DNA of 64,000 bases, taken from the NCBI RefSeq assembly GCF_014649655.1, contig NZ_BMTL01000015.1, positions 62,001 to 126,000 of the forward strand, read 5' to 3'. This DNA is from Streptomyces humidus (GTDB lineage: Bacteria > Actinomycetota > Actinomycetes > Streptomycetales > Streptomycetaceae). The notes under the pieces are model-generated. The model did no database searches, was not told where the DNA came from, and saw only the letters and a program-made list of their open reading frames with translations. Of this stretch, positions 35,815 through 42,918 are shown piece by piece. How positions within the stretch are numbered: position 1 is the first letter of the stretch; every line of letters begins with the position of its first letter. The position numbers and the translations under genes were made by a program.

Positions 35815-36219
35815 ATGAACACCGACGACACCCGGCAGACGCCCGCGGTCCGGCTGCGCCACGAGGGCGCCGTGGACGAGGAGACCCTGGCGTACGCCCG
35901 CACGAAGATCGACGCCGTGGTGGGCCGGACCGGTCTGCCCGCCGTCTCCGGCGAGGTGCGCGTCGTGCGGGCGGCCGCTCACCACTGCGACCGCCCGTGG
36001 TCGGCCACGGCCGATCTGCGCGTCGGCGGACGCCAGGTGGTCGTGACGGTCGAGGAGGCCGGCGGCACGGCGCTCGTCGACCGGCTCCAGGACCGGCTGC
36101 GCCGTCAGACGGACAAGGCCGCCCGGGCCCGGGACGACGGCCACCGCACGACCGCACCGCCGTGGCGCGGCGGAAGCGGGCCCTCGCAGCCGGCGCCGGA
36201 GGACCCGGGCACGGCGTGA
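35815..36219 (+). CDS. RaiA/HPF-like ribosome hibernation factor (short, Rv0079-like)
   Basis: A 134-residue protein whose residues 10-100 resemble the sigma-54 modulation/HPF fold (ETLAYARTKIDAVVGRTGLP, then a beta strand pair and DRLQDRLRRQTDKAARA). The full-length HPF C-terminal dimerisation domain is missing. The spacing of the hydrophobic and Arg residues and the PW-x-(G) tail are reminiscent of the N-terminal part of mycobacterial Rv0079, a DosR-regulated translation inhibitor. It probably binds 30S subunits and silences translation during oxygen starvation. AGGAGG lies 9 bases before ATG 35815. It directly follows the flavohemoprotein gene. Similarity is weak, so the functional call is tentative. 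Confidence 0.65.
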   Translation: MNTDDTRQTPAVRLRHEGAVDEETLAYARTKIDAVVGRTGLPAVSGEVRVVRAAAHHCDRPWSATADLRVGGRQVVVTVEEAGGTALVDRLQDRLRRQTDKAARARDDGHRTTAPPWRGGSGPSQPAPEDPGTA

Positions 36220-36303
36220 GCCGCGGCGGACACCGGCCCGAGGGCCACCACGCCCCCGACGTCCGGGCCGCCGCGCGGGAGACCATGCACCACAGGAAGC
36301 CCA

Positions 36304-36337
36304 CCTGTCGAGGGGTACATCCGGCCCCCTCGACAGG
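36304..36337 (+). terminator. 12-base-pair hairpin after the RaiA-like gene
   Basis: CCTGTCGAGGGG (36304-36315) and CCCCTCGACAGG (36326-36337) are perfectly complementary around a 10-base loop, 85 bases after the stop of the ribosome-factor gene. A further stem (36387-36398 with 36407-36418, one G-U pair) lies between it and the next gene. The first is probably a terminator; the second may shape the 5' leader of the PPOX gene. Confidence 0.55.
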
Positions 36338-36465
36338 GACCTTCGGCACCAGCGGAAACGGCACGGTCCGAGGGAGAGTAGGAGCAGGAGCGGCACCGAT
36401 CCCCCGCGGTGTCGCTCCGTGCACACGGTTCGGACCCAGGTACGGCGGCGGGAAACGGAGAACCG

Positions 36466-36891
36466 GTGAGTGACCCGACGATACGAACTGTCGAGCTGGC
36501 GGGCGCGGAGGCCCTGCGGCTCCTGGGCGGCGTGTCCCTGGGACGGATCGTCTTCACCCGGCAGGCGCTGCCGACCATCCGTCCGGTCAACCATGTGCTG
36601 GTCGACGGCGACATCGTCATCCGCACCCACGGTGACGCCGCGCTGACCCGGTACACCGGGCACGCCGGGGGCGAGGGCGCCGTCGTCGCCTACGAGGCCG
36701 ACGACATCGACCCGGCCACCCATCGGGGATGGAGCGTGGTCGTCACGGGCTATGCGCGGCTGGTCACCGATCCACGGGAACTGGCCCGCTACCGGACCCT
36801 GCTGCGCCCCTGGAGCACGCAGCGGATGGATCACGCCGTCCGCATCCACCCCGACCTGGTCACCGGGATCCGTCTGACGGAACCCGACTGA
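36466..36891 (+). CDS. PPOX-fold (pyridoxamine 5'-phosphate oxidase-like) protein A
   Basis: A 141-residue split-barrel flavin-binding family protein. The pattern L-x-x-x-x-x-G-R-I-V-x-T, with ALPTIRPVNHVLVDGDIVIRT and WSVVVTGYARLV, is typical of small actinobacterial PPOX/FDOR proteins that bind FMN or F420 and reduce or oxidise small molecules. The start is GTG 36466 with GGAG 6 bases upstream. It is one of three PPOX proteins within 3 kb (also 38026-38463 and 38607-39281). A 31-base-pair terminator follows. The substrate is unknown. Confidence 0.85.
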   Translation: MSDPTIRTVELAGAEALRLLGGVSLGRIVFTRQALPTIRPVNHVLVDGDIVIRTHGDAALTRYTGHAGGEGAVVAYEADDIDPATHRGWSVVVTGYARLVTDPRELARYRTLLRPWSTQRMDHAVRIHPDLVTGIRLTEPD

Positions 36892-36957
36892 CGGCAGCAC
36901 GATCCCACCCGCGGCCCGGCCCGCGATCCGTCCTCTTCCGGCCGGACGCCGTCGGTC

Positions 36958-37019
36958 GGGCTGCGTCACGGCGGCCGGCGCGAGGGACGTCCCTCGTGCC
37001 GGCCGCCGTGACGCAGCCC
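36958..37019. terminator. Long bidirectional terminator between convergent genes
   Basis: A 62-base almost perfect palindrome (31 pairs, one G-T wobble; left arm begins GGGCTGCGTCACGGCGGCCG) fills the gap between the convergent PPOX gene (stop 36891) and USP gene (stop 37036). It should end transcription in both directions. Confidence 0.9.
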
Positions 37020-37035
37020 GCCGGTGGGCCGCCCG

Positions 37036-37866
37036 TCATCCGTGCGGGACGAGGACCACCGGGCAGCGCGCCCGGTGCATGAGCACGTGGGCGACCGGGC
37101 CCAGGCGCGGGCCGAAGACGCTCGTACGGCGGTGGGCGCCGATGACGGCCACGGCGGCCTCCCGGGTCGCCTCGAGGAGGACGTCAGCCGGGGCGGCGCG
37201 GACCGTGCGGGCGTCGACCACGACGTCCGGGTGCATGTCGCGCAGCCGGGCCAGGGCATAGCGCGGCACGGCCTCCTCGGCACGGGCCTCACGGGCCGGG
37301 CGTTCCTGGCCCGGGCTGCGCGCCGTCACGAGAGAGGGCAGTTCGGGGGTGATGTGCCGGCGGCTCCAGGAGTGCACGACACGGAGCCTCACACCCCGGC
37401 GCTCGGCCTCCTGGAAGGCATAGGCCGCGGCCTCGGCGTCCGTGTCGTCCTCCAGGCCGAGCAGCACGTCCCGTCCGTCGTCGCACGGGTGGTCCCCCCG
37501 GACGACCAGGAGCGGGCCCCGGGCGAGCGCGGCCAGCCTCGTCCCCACCGACCCGAACGCCGTGCCGGTCAGCGCGCCCAGGCCGCGTGTGCCCACGACC
37601 GTCAGGTCCGCGCCCGCGCTCTCCCGCGCCAGCGCGTGCACCGCGCCGCCTTCCACGGCCACGGTCGTCACCGGCAGGCCCGGATGCCGCCGCCGTGTCC
37701 GCGACGCCGCGGAACGAAGGACCGGTGCGGCCTCGTCACGGTCGGCGACGGCGTACAGCACGCGCAGCGCCACGCCGTGCCGTTCGGCTTCCGCGGCGGC
37801 CCAGTCCAACGCCCGTACCGAGATCACGGAGCCGTCCACTCCCACGGCTATGTGTCGCAACGTCAT
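37036..37866 (-). CDS. Universal stress protein, two UspA domains (USP 1)
   Basis: A 276-residue tandem USP. Domain 1 (about 1-140) begins IAVGVDGSVISVRALDWAA and ends with the ATP-loop motif VVGTRGLGALTGTAFGSVG; domain 2 (about 150-276) ends VIGAHRRTSVFGPRLGPVAHVLMHRARCPVVLVP. Glycine spacing G-2x-G-9x-G(S/T) indicates nucleotide binding. ATG 37866 has GGGAGGG about 8 bases upstream; the frame extends further without a ribosome site. Tandem USPs are hallmark members of DosR-type dormancy regulons. A partial box is at 37993-38006. Confidence 0.93.
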   Translation of the reverse strand: MTLRHIAVGVDGSVISVRALDWAAAEAERHGVALRVLYAVADRDEAAPVLRSAASRTRRRHPGLPVTTVAVEGGAVHALARESAGADLTVVGTRGLGALTGTAFGSVGTRLAALARGPLLVVRGDHPCDDGRDVLLGLEDDTDAEAAAYAFQEAERRGVRLRVVHSWSRRHITPELPSLVTARSPGQERPAREARAEEAVPRYALARLRDMHPDVVVDARTVRAAPADVLLEATREAAVAVIGAHRRTSVFGPRLGPVAHVLMHRARCPVVLVPHG

Positions 37867-37992
37867 GGCCGGTCCCTCCCCTTCGTCGAGTGCCTGTCCG
37901 GCGGAGGCCCCGCGTGCCGTGGGCACCGGCCTCCCCGGACGATGCTCCTCGGGCTCCGAAGCCCTGGGCATCCGCCGAGCGGGCCCGCCCCC

Positions 37993-38006
37993 AAGCCGAA
38001 CGGCCC
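37993..38006. promoter_or_regulatory. Imperfect DevR/OsdR-type box upstream of USP 1
   Basis: AAGCCGAACGGCCC keeps the right half site and four of six bases of the left one. It lies 127 bases before the USP 1 start, just beyond the stop of the PPOX gene, the same spacing as seen at the other boxes. Confidence 0.45.
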
Positions 38007-38025
38007 TTGTGGCCCGGCCTGTTCG

Positions 38026-38463
38026 TCAGGGAAGGGACACGCCGTACAGGGACCGGCCGCCGACGAGTTCGCGTCCGGTGAGCAGCTCCGGGGCGATGCG
38101 CAGGAAGACCTCCTGCGGCGCCGGCGCCCAGGACCGCGGCCCGGTCCGCAGCATCCGTGTGTGCTCGGCGGGCTCGGTCACGACAGCGGCCGATCCCATG
38201 ACCACCACGCTCCACCCGGAGTGCGTGGCGGCGTCGACCTCGTCGGCCTCGAAAGCGACCAGCGCTCCGTCGACCGCGGCCACCAGTTCCGAGGAGGCCG
38301 ACGTGCGCACCAGCACCGCGCCGTCGTGGTCCAGACAGAAGTTGACGGGCAGGACGGCGGGCAGCGCGTGCCGTGTGTACACGATGCGCCCCACGGGCAC
38401 GGTGGCCAGCAGACGCAGACACTCCGGCCGGTCGAGTTCGCGGAATCCGTCGTTGGCGTCCAT
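38026..38463 (-). CDS. PPOX-fold flavin-binding protein B
   Basis: A 145-residue protein closely similar in layout to the PPOX protein at 36466: ECLRLLATVPVGRIVYTRHALPAVLPVNF, then FEADEVDAATHSGWSVVVMG. Split-barrel FMN/F420-binding protein, probably soluble and dimeric. ATG 38463 has GAAGGAAG immediately upstream. A 23-base tandem duplication lies 18 bases in front of the start. Its paralogue pair (A and B) faces each other across the USP 1 gene, suggesting an old local duplication. Confidence 0.85.
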   Translation of the reverse strand: MDANDGFRELDRPECLRLLATVPVGRIVYTRHALPAVLPVNFCLDHDGAVLVRTSASSELVAAVDGALVAFEADEVDAATHSGWSVVVMGSAAVVTEPAEHTRMLRTGPRSWAPAPQEVFLRIAPELLTGRELVGGRSLYGVSLP

Positions 38464-38480
38464 CTTCCTTCTCGTCTCTC

Positions 38481-38526
38481 ACTGATGCGGCACGTGATGA
38501 ATGACTGATGCGGCACGTGGTGAATG
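38481..38526. repeat. Tandem duplication, 23-base unit, upstream of PPOX protein B
   Basis: Two head-to-tail copies of a 23-base unit (38481-38503 and 38504-38526; begins ACTGATGCGGCACGTG) differ by one base. Each carries the palindrome CACGTG. They sit at 18-63 bases before the start of the leftward PPOX gene, in its leader or promoter, and could be paired protein sites. Confidence 0.85.
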
Positions 38527-38606
38527 GGGTGCGCGGTCCGTCGTCAGGCCGTGCGGAACCCCGGCCGGAGGCCGTCGGCCCCCGGCCCGTCCGCGAACGA
38601 TCCGGC

Positions 38607-39281
38607 TCAGACCGTGATGCGGCGTCCCGTGACGGCGTACGGTTCGACGCGCACCCACACGTCGCGCCGGCCGCCGGCCCATGGCGTGCTGTAGGCCCGC
38701 CGGGCGAGCATGTGCGCCTCGGAGATGTCGGTCACCATGCGCGCGTGGCCGCGCACCAGCACGCTCCAGCCCTGGCTGAACGCGTCGTCGATGCGGTCGA
38801 TCTCGAAGGCGACGGGCGAGCCGACCGCGAGGGACGGGGTGGCGCCCTGTGCGGTCCTGAAGACGATCGTGCCGTCGACGACGCTGTAGTTGACGGGGAC
38901 GATCACCGGGCCGTGGACGGTCGACACCGCGAGCCTTCCGACGCCGTGCGAGGAGAGCAGATCGCCGCACTCTGTCCTGCTCATCTCGGTGAACGAGGGG
39001 GAGTGCCCGGCGAGGCCGGGACCGGGCGGCCGGTCGGCGTCCCCTCCGGTGAGCGCCAGGAGGGTGGTCTCCAGGGCTCCGGCGAGTTTGAGCAGCGCGC
39101 TCTGGCTCGGTGCGGCGTCGGGATGCTCCTCCAGGTGCCGCAGGTAGCCGGGGGCCATGTCCGCCCGCTCGGCTGTCTCCTCGCGCGTCAGCCCGAGCTG
39201 GGCGCGGCGCGTCGCGAGCCGGCGGCCCAGATCACCCGACGGCGCTCCCTCCGGAGCCTTCGTCGTGTGTGGTTCGGTCAT
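38607..39281 (-). CDS. XRE-type HTH fused to PPOX domain
   Basis: A 224-residue fusion. Residues 15-75 form a Cro/XRE helix-turn-helix (LGRRLATRRAQLGLTREETAERADMAPGY is split over helices 1-3, followed by LLKLAGALETTLLALTGG). Residues 95-224 are a PPOX split barrel (CGDLLSSHGVGRLAVS, VIVPVNYSVVDGTIVFRT, WSVLVRGHARMV). A flavin- or F420-binding domain attached to a DNA-binding domain suggests a redox-responsive regulator. It starts only 20 bases after the zinc dehydrogenase gene's stop, so the two are probably co-transcribed. The ribosome site before ATG 39281 is weak, in keeping with coupling. Confidence 0.85.
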   Translation of the reverse strand: MTEPHTTKAPEGAPSGDLGRRLATRRAQLGLTREETAERADMAPGYLRHLEEHPDAAPSQSALLKLAGALETTLLALTGGDADRPPGPGLAGHSPSFTEMSRTECGDLLSSHGVGRLAVSTVHGPVIVPVNYSVVDGTIVFRTAQGATPSLAVGSPVAFEIDRIDDAFSQGWSVLVRGHARMVTDISEAHMLARRAYSTPWAGGRRDVWVRVEPYAVTGRRITV

Positions 39282-39300
39282 GACCTGTCACGTCCTTTCG

Positions 39301-40371
39301 TCAGGTCGCCCGGACGGCGACTTCCTCGTGCGACTGCTCACCGAGGACGACCTTGAGCGCGCCGGTGTCGGCGGCCCGGGCGAAGACGTCGTACGCCTCC
39401 TCCATGCTGTCCAGGGGGAAGGTGTGGGTGACCAGCTGCGCGGTGGGCAGCCGGCCCGCGGCGGCCATGCGCAGCAGGGTGGGCGTGGAGTGGGTGTCCA
39501 CGAGACCGGTGGTGATGGTCACGTTCTTGATCCACAGGTCTTCCAGGTGCAGCGTGGCGGGCTTGCCGTGCACGCCGACGTTGGCCACGTGGCCGCCGGG
39601 CCGCACCATGCGGGTGCACATCTCGAAGCTCTCCGGCGCCCCGACCGCCTCGATGACCACATCCGCGCCGAGTCCGTCGGTGAGATCGGCGATCAGCTGC
39701 TCGGGGTCTTCGCGGGCGTCGGCCACGGCGTCGGCGCCCAGCTGCTTCGCCGCCTCCAGCCGCGACGCCGCGAGGTCGACGACGACGATCCGCTCGGGAG
39801 CGAACAAGCGGGCCGTGGCGATCGACGCGAGGCCGATGGGCCCGGCTCCGACCACGGCGACCGTGTCTCCCGGCCGTACCCGTCCGTTGAGAACGCCCAC
39901 CTCGTAAGCGGTCGGGAAGATGTCCGCGAGCAGGACGGCGTCCTTGCTCTCGACCGCTCCGGGCAGGGCGTGCACGGACAGGTCGGCGTACGGGACACGG
40001 ACGTACTCGGCCTGGGTGCCGTCGATCAGGTGGCCCAGGATCCAGCCCCCGCCGCCCCTGCACTGGCCGTAACTGCCCTCTCGGCAGTAGCGGCAGCGGC
40101 CGCAGGCGCTGATGCAGGAGACCAGCACGCGGTCGCCCGGACGGACGGTCCGGACGTCGCTGCCGACCTCCACGATCTCGCCGACCGCCTCGTGGCCCAG
40201 GACCGTGCCCGGGCGCACCTCGGGCACGTCGCCCTTGAGGATGTGCAGGTCGGTACCGCAGATGGTGACGGCGTCCACCCGCACGACGGCGTCCGTGGGT
40301 TCCTTGATGTCTGGGTCCGGGACCTCTTCCCAGGCGGACTGCCCGGGGCCGTGGAAGACGAAGCCTTTCAT
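39301..40371 (-). CDS. Zinc-dependent alcohol dehydrogenase (medium chain)
   Basis: A 356-residue MDR enzyme. Catalytic zinc ligands are in ICGTDLHILKGD (Cys38) and VLGHEAVGEIVEVG (His-Glu); structural zinc Cys residues are in ACGRCRYCREGSYGQC; the Rossmann motif is VAVVGAGPIGLASI. It resembles the threonine/sorbitol/isopropanol dehydrogenase branch more than ethanol-active AdhP. It could reduce aldehydes or ketones to balance NAD(P)H. ATG 40371 is preceded by GAAGAGC. Box-like palindromes lie upstream at 40537-40582. Confidence 0.92.
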   Translation of the reverse strand: MKGFVFHGPGQSAWEEVPDPDIKEPTDAVVRVDAVTICGTDLHILKGDVPEVRPGTVLGHEAVGEIVEVGSDVRTVRPGDRVLVSCISACGRCRYCREGSYGQCRGGGGWILGHLIDGTQAEYVRVPYADLSVHALPGAVESKDAVLLADIFPTAYEVGVLNGRVRPGDTVAVVGAGPIGLASIATARLFAPERIVVVDLAASRLEAAKQLGADAVADAREDPEQLIADLTDGLGADVVIEAVGAPESFEMCTRMVRPGGHVANVGVHGKPATLHLEDLWIKNVTITTGLVDTHSTPTLLRMAAAGRLPTAQLVTHTFPLDSMEEAYDVFARAADTGALKVVLGEQSHEEVAVRAT

Positions 40372-40536
40372 GATGCTCTTCACCGTCCTTCTTCCGGTTG
40401 CCGAGATGGACCGACACATCCAGATTGTCGTCTTTCCAGCTGGTCCGCTTGGGCCGTCCGGCCCTCGTCGCCCGCCCGGACGGTCCCCCGCACCGGGTGG
40501 GCCGAGGGCCCGGCCGGGCCCGCCGGTCGGGGGCCT

Positions 40537-40582
40537 GGGCTGAACGGCCCTCCCCGACAGCGGCGCCGGCCCCGAACGGCCC
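40537..40582. promoter_or_regulatory. DevR/OsdR-type boxes between divergent ADH and Rv1733c-like genes
   Basis: GGGCTGAACGGCCC (40537-40550) has one mismatch and GCCCCGAACGGCCC (40569-40582) two mismatches to GGGCCG-N2-CGGCCC. They lie in the 300-base divergent promoter region, about 166 bases from the ADH start and 90-135 bases from the membrane-protein start. Confidence 0.55.
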
Positions 40583-40671
40583 TGTGGCGACGCCTGGTCG
40601 GCCCATGCCGCGGCGGGGTCTCGGCTGTCACCGTCTGAAGGGTCACCACGACGACGAGGAGGTGCGGACCG

Positions 40672-41253
40672 ATGCCCAGCGGCACGTATGCGAGGAAACG
40701 GTTGTGGCGTTGGCAGAGCAACCCGCTGCGTCGGCGTGACGACGTCGTCGAGGCCTGGATCGTGCTGGCCGTGTGGGTCGTCTTCGTCGTGGGCGGCGCC
40801 GTCGCCGGGCTGGTGACCGCTCATGCCGCCGACGAGGTGTTCGCCCGGCAGCGAGCCGAGCGGCAGCCCGTACGGGCCGTGGTCGTGAACGACGTCCCCC
40901 GCGGGGACGTCGCGATCGGGGGCGTCTCGGACCGGCGGTCGGCGACCGTGCGCTGGACGGCGGCCGACGGCTCGGCCCACGACGGGCGGACCCAGGTGAA
41001 GTCCGGCCTCAGGGCCGGCTCCAGGGTCACCGTCTGGCAGGACGGCCACGGCCGTCTCACCACCGCGCCGCCGAGCTCCACGCAGGCGGCGTTCGAGTCG
41101 GGCTTCCTGGGTCTCGGGGCCGCGGCCGGGCTCGCCGGCCTGGTGTTCGGCGCCGGTGCGGCCGCCCGGTGGCGGCTCGACCGGCGTCGCGTCGACGAGT
41201 GGGGCAGGGAATGGGATCAGGTGGGGCCCCGGTGGGGCCACAAGACCAGCTGA
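40672..41253 (+). CDS. Rv1733c-family membrane protein
   Basis: A 193-residue protein with two membrane helices (about 27-49, AWIVLAVWVVFVVGGAVAGL, and about 140-165, GFLGLGAAAGLAGLVFGAGA) enclosing a roughly 90-residue extracytoplasmic beta-rich region (VRWTAADGSAHDGRTQV, GSRVTVWQDGHGRL). The N-terminal motif NPLRRRDDVVEAW before helix 1 matches mycobacterial Rv1733c (NPL-R-x-D-x-x-EA), a DosR-regulon latency antigen of unknown function. GAGGAGG stands 9 bases before ATG 40672. It is divergent from the zinc dehydrogenase gene and followed by a USP gene. Confidence 0.85.
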   Translation: MPSGTYARKRLWRWQSNPLRRRDDVVEAWIVLAVWVVFVVGGAVAGLVTAHAADEVFARQRAERQPVRAVVVNDVPRGDVAIGGVSDRRSATVRWTAADGSAHDGRTQVKSGLRAGSRVTVWQDGHGRLTTAPPSSTQAAFESGFLGLGAAAGLAGLVFGAGAAARWRLDRRRVDEWGREWDQVGPRWGHKTS

Positions 41254-41442
41254 ACGCACGACGCATCGCGGAACAGGGTTCCCGGTCCGAGAACGGCCGG
41301 GGCCCTCCTGTGTGCCCGCCCTGGCCCGGTCCGGCCGGAAGAACCCGGCCGTCCGGCCGCCGCCGCGGCGCCGGGGCGGGCGACAGGCCGGCCCGCGGCA
41401 CCGCGTCCGCGCGTTTCCACCGCACCGGAAAGGGCGACTTCG

Positions 41443-42165
41443 ATGAGTCGAGTGATCATTGCCTGTACCGATCCGTCGGGGCCGAGCCGGCGCGCGGTGG
41501 ACTGGGCCGAGCGGGAGGCGCGGCTGCGCGGTCTGCCCGCGCCCGTGGTCCTGGCCGTGCCACCGGACCCGGGCCGGGTGGAGATGGTCGTATGCGGCGT
41601 CCCTGGTCCGTCTGACGCGGGCGACCCCGATCCCGGCCTCCGGCTCCCCGCCGCCGTCCGGGCGGGCGGCCGTCCGCTGGTGCTCGTCCCGGACGGATCC
41701 GCGCGCCCACCGCGTTCCGAGCGGATCCTGCTCGGAACGGACGCCCGGCGCGCTTCGGACGACGTGATCGGCTTCGCCTTCGACAGCGCCCGGGCACATG
41801 GCGCCCTCCTGCACGTCGTGCACGCCTGGTCGCTTCCGTCCTGTGCCGCCGAGTGGCCCTTCGGCGTCCCGGAGGCGGAGCGTGCGATCTGGGAGGACCA
41901 CGAGGTGCAGCTCCTGGCCGACGTGCTGCGCCCGTGGCGCGAGAGGTATCCGCAGGTGCCCGTGTACGAGGACGTCCTGCTTCTCGCTGCGGCTCAGGCG
42001 CTGCTGCATCACGCCGACGGGGCCTCGCTGGCCGTGGTGGGCGCCCGGCCCGGTGAGGAGTGGGGCGAGGTCGTGCGGCTGCTCCTGCGTCGGGGCTCGT
42101 GCCCGGTCGCCGTGGTGCCCGCCCGGACGGCCCGGACGACGACGCCCGCCCGGACGACGTCATGA
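41443..42165 (+). CDS. Universal stress protein, diverged two-domain (USP 2)
   Basis: A 240-residue USP. The N-terminal half starts VIIACTDPSGPSRRAVDWAEREARLR but lacks the domain 1 ATP-binding loop, and is shortened to about 90 residues. The C-terminal half (about 92-230) keeps RILLGTDARRASDDVIGFAF and VVGARPGEEWGEVVRLLLRRGSCPVAVVP. So only the second domain looks competent, and even there the G-2x-G-9x-G motif is altered. GGAAAGG lies 8-14 bases before ATG 41443. A strong terminator begins right after the stop codon. Confidence 0.85.
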   Translation: MSRVIIACTDPSGPSRRAVDWAEREARLRGLPAPVVLAVPPDPGRVEMVVCGVPGPSDAGDPDPGLRLPAAVRAGGRPLVLVPDGSARPPRSERILLGTDARRASDDVIGFAFDSARAHGALLHVVHAWSLPSCAAEWPFGVPEAERAIWEDHEVQLLADVLRPWRERYPQVPVYEDVLLLAAAQALLHHADGASLAVVGARPGEEWGEVVRLLLRRGSCPVAVVPARTARTTTPARTTS

Positions 42166-42208
42166 GACCGGCCCCGACGCCCGGCTCACGCGGGCGTCGG
42201 GGCCGGTC
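42166..42208. terminator. Bidirectional terminator, 18-base-pair stem
   Basis: Arms GACCGGCCCCGACGCCCG (42166-42183) and its exact complement (42191-42208) with a 7-base loop begin immediately after the USP 2 stop codon. Convergent flavodoxin transcription arrives from the right, so it should serve both directions. Confidence 0.9.
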
Positions 42209-42267
42209 CCGGCACGAGGGTGGCACGGCACGGGCCGGGCGCGTTGCGGGCCGGCCGTCCGGTTCCT

Positions 42268-42315
42268 CTCAGGTGTGCGTCAGCCTGTCGGCTCAGGTGT
42301 GCGTCAGCCTGTCGG
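42268..42315. repeat. Perfect 24-base tandem duplication spanning the flavodoxin stop
   Basis: Two identical 24-base units (42268-42291 and 42292-42315; begins CTCAGGTGTGCGTCAGCC) cover the last codons and stop of the flavodoxin gene and repeat them downstream. The duplication is eight codons long, so the coding end is unchanged. Confidence 0.9.
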
Positions 42316-42790
42316 CGACGGTCCCGGCCCACGCCTCGATGGCGCCGAAGTCCCGGAAGTCGCCGCCCTTGCCGGAGCGCAGGATCATCTTGGCGATCCG
42401 GCCTTTCGCGCCCTCCTCCAGGCATCCACCGAAGGTGACGTGGTCCTCGACGCCCAGCCGGTCCATGGCCCGCCGCACGCCCCGCACGGGCGGGATGTCC
42501 CGCTCGGACGCCGAGGCGTCGAGCGGGCCGCTGCTGAAGAACCACACCGGCCGCTCCTCGAGGAGTGCGCGGTTGCGGCGGACGAACCGCCGCGCGTCCT
42601 TGTGCCAGCGCCCCCCGTAGAGGCCGCCGCCGACCACGACGGCGGCGTAGCGCGACGCTCCCGTCACCGACCGGGCCGGCATCGACTCGACTGCCAGTCC
42701 GGCCTTGCGCAGGACGTCGGCGACGGCTTCGGCGATCTCCGCCGTGGATCCGTTCGTCGTTCCGTAGGTGACCAGCACGGTGTCGGTCAT
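42293..42790 (-). CDS. Flavodoxin-domain protein (HemG-like)
   Basis: A 165-residue flavodoxin-fold protein: FMN-phosphate loop VLVTYGTTNGSTAEIAEAVA, then VVVGGGLYGGRWHKDARRFV and WFFSSGPLDASA, as in the flavodoxin_5 group that includes protoporphyrinogen oxidase HemG. It probably carries electrons to a redox partner or oxidises a porphyrin-like substrate without oxygen. GGGAGG lies before ATG 42790. It follows the CBS-BON gene on the same strand. An array of degenerate 16-base repeats occupies the gap between them. Confidence 0.87.
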   Translation of the reverse strand: MTDTVLVTYGTTNGSTAEIAEAVADVLRKAGLAVESMPARSVTGASRYAAVVVGGGLYGGRWHKDARRFVRRNRALLEERPVWFFSSGPLDASASERDIPPVRGVRRAMDRLGVEDHVTFGGCLEEGAKGRIAKMILRSGKGGDFRDFGAIEAWAGTVADRLTHT

Positions 42791-42809
42791 GATGGTCCGC
42801 CTCCCTTCG

Positions 42810-42918
42810 CTGTCGGTTCACATCACTGTCGGTTCACATCACTGTCGGTCGTCGCTGTCGTTTCACGTCGCTGCCGGTACTCACCGCTGTCCGTTCCCAT
42901 CGTTGTCCGTCACAGCCG
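42810..42918. repeat. Degenerate 16-base tandem array, about 7 copies
   Basis: Copies run head-to-tail: CTGTCGGTTCACATCA twice (42810-42841), a short CTGTCGGTCGTCG (42842-42854), CTGTCGTTTCACGTCG (42855-42870), CTGCCGGTACTCACCG (42871-42886), CTGTCCGTTCCCATCG (42887-42902) and TTGTCCGTCACAGCCG (42903-42918). The array fills the flavodoxin leader and reaches into the end of the CBS-BON gene. Copies become more diverged toward the CBS side. Confidence 0.85.

Noticed and set aside
36958..37019. Long palindrome as an attachment site or mobile-element end
   Set aside because: It lies exactly between two convergent stops, has no duplicated copy in the window and no integrase nearby; a terminator explains it.
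42810..42918. Possible CRISPR array
   Set aside because: Repeats are contiguous 16-base units without spacers and no cas genes are present.
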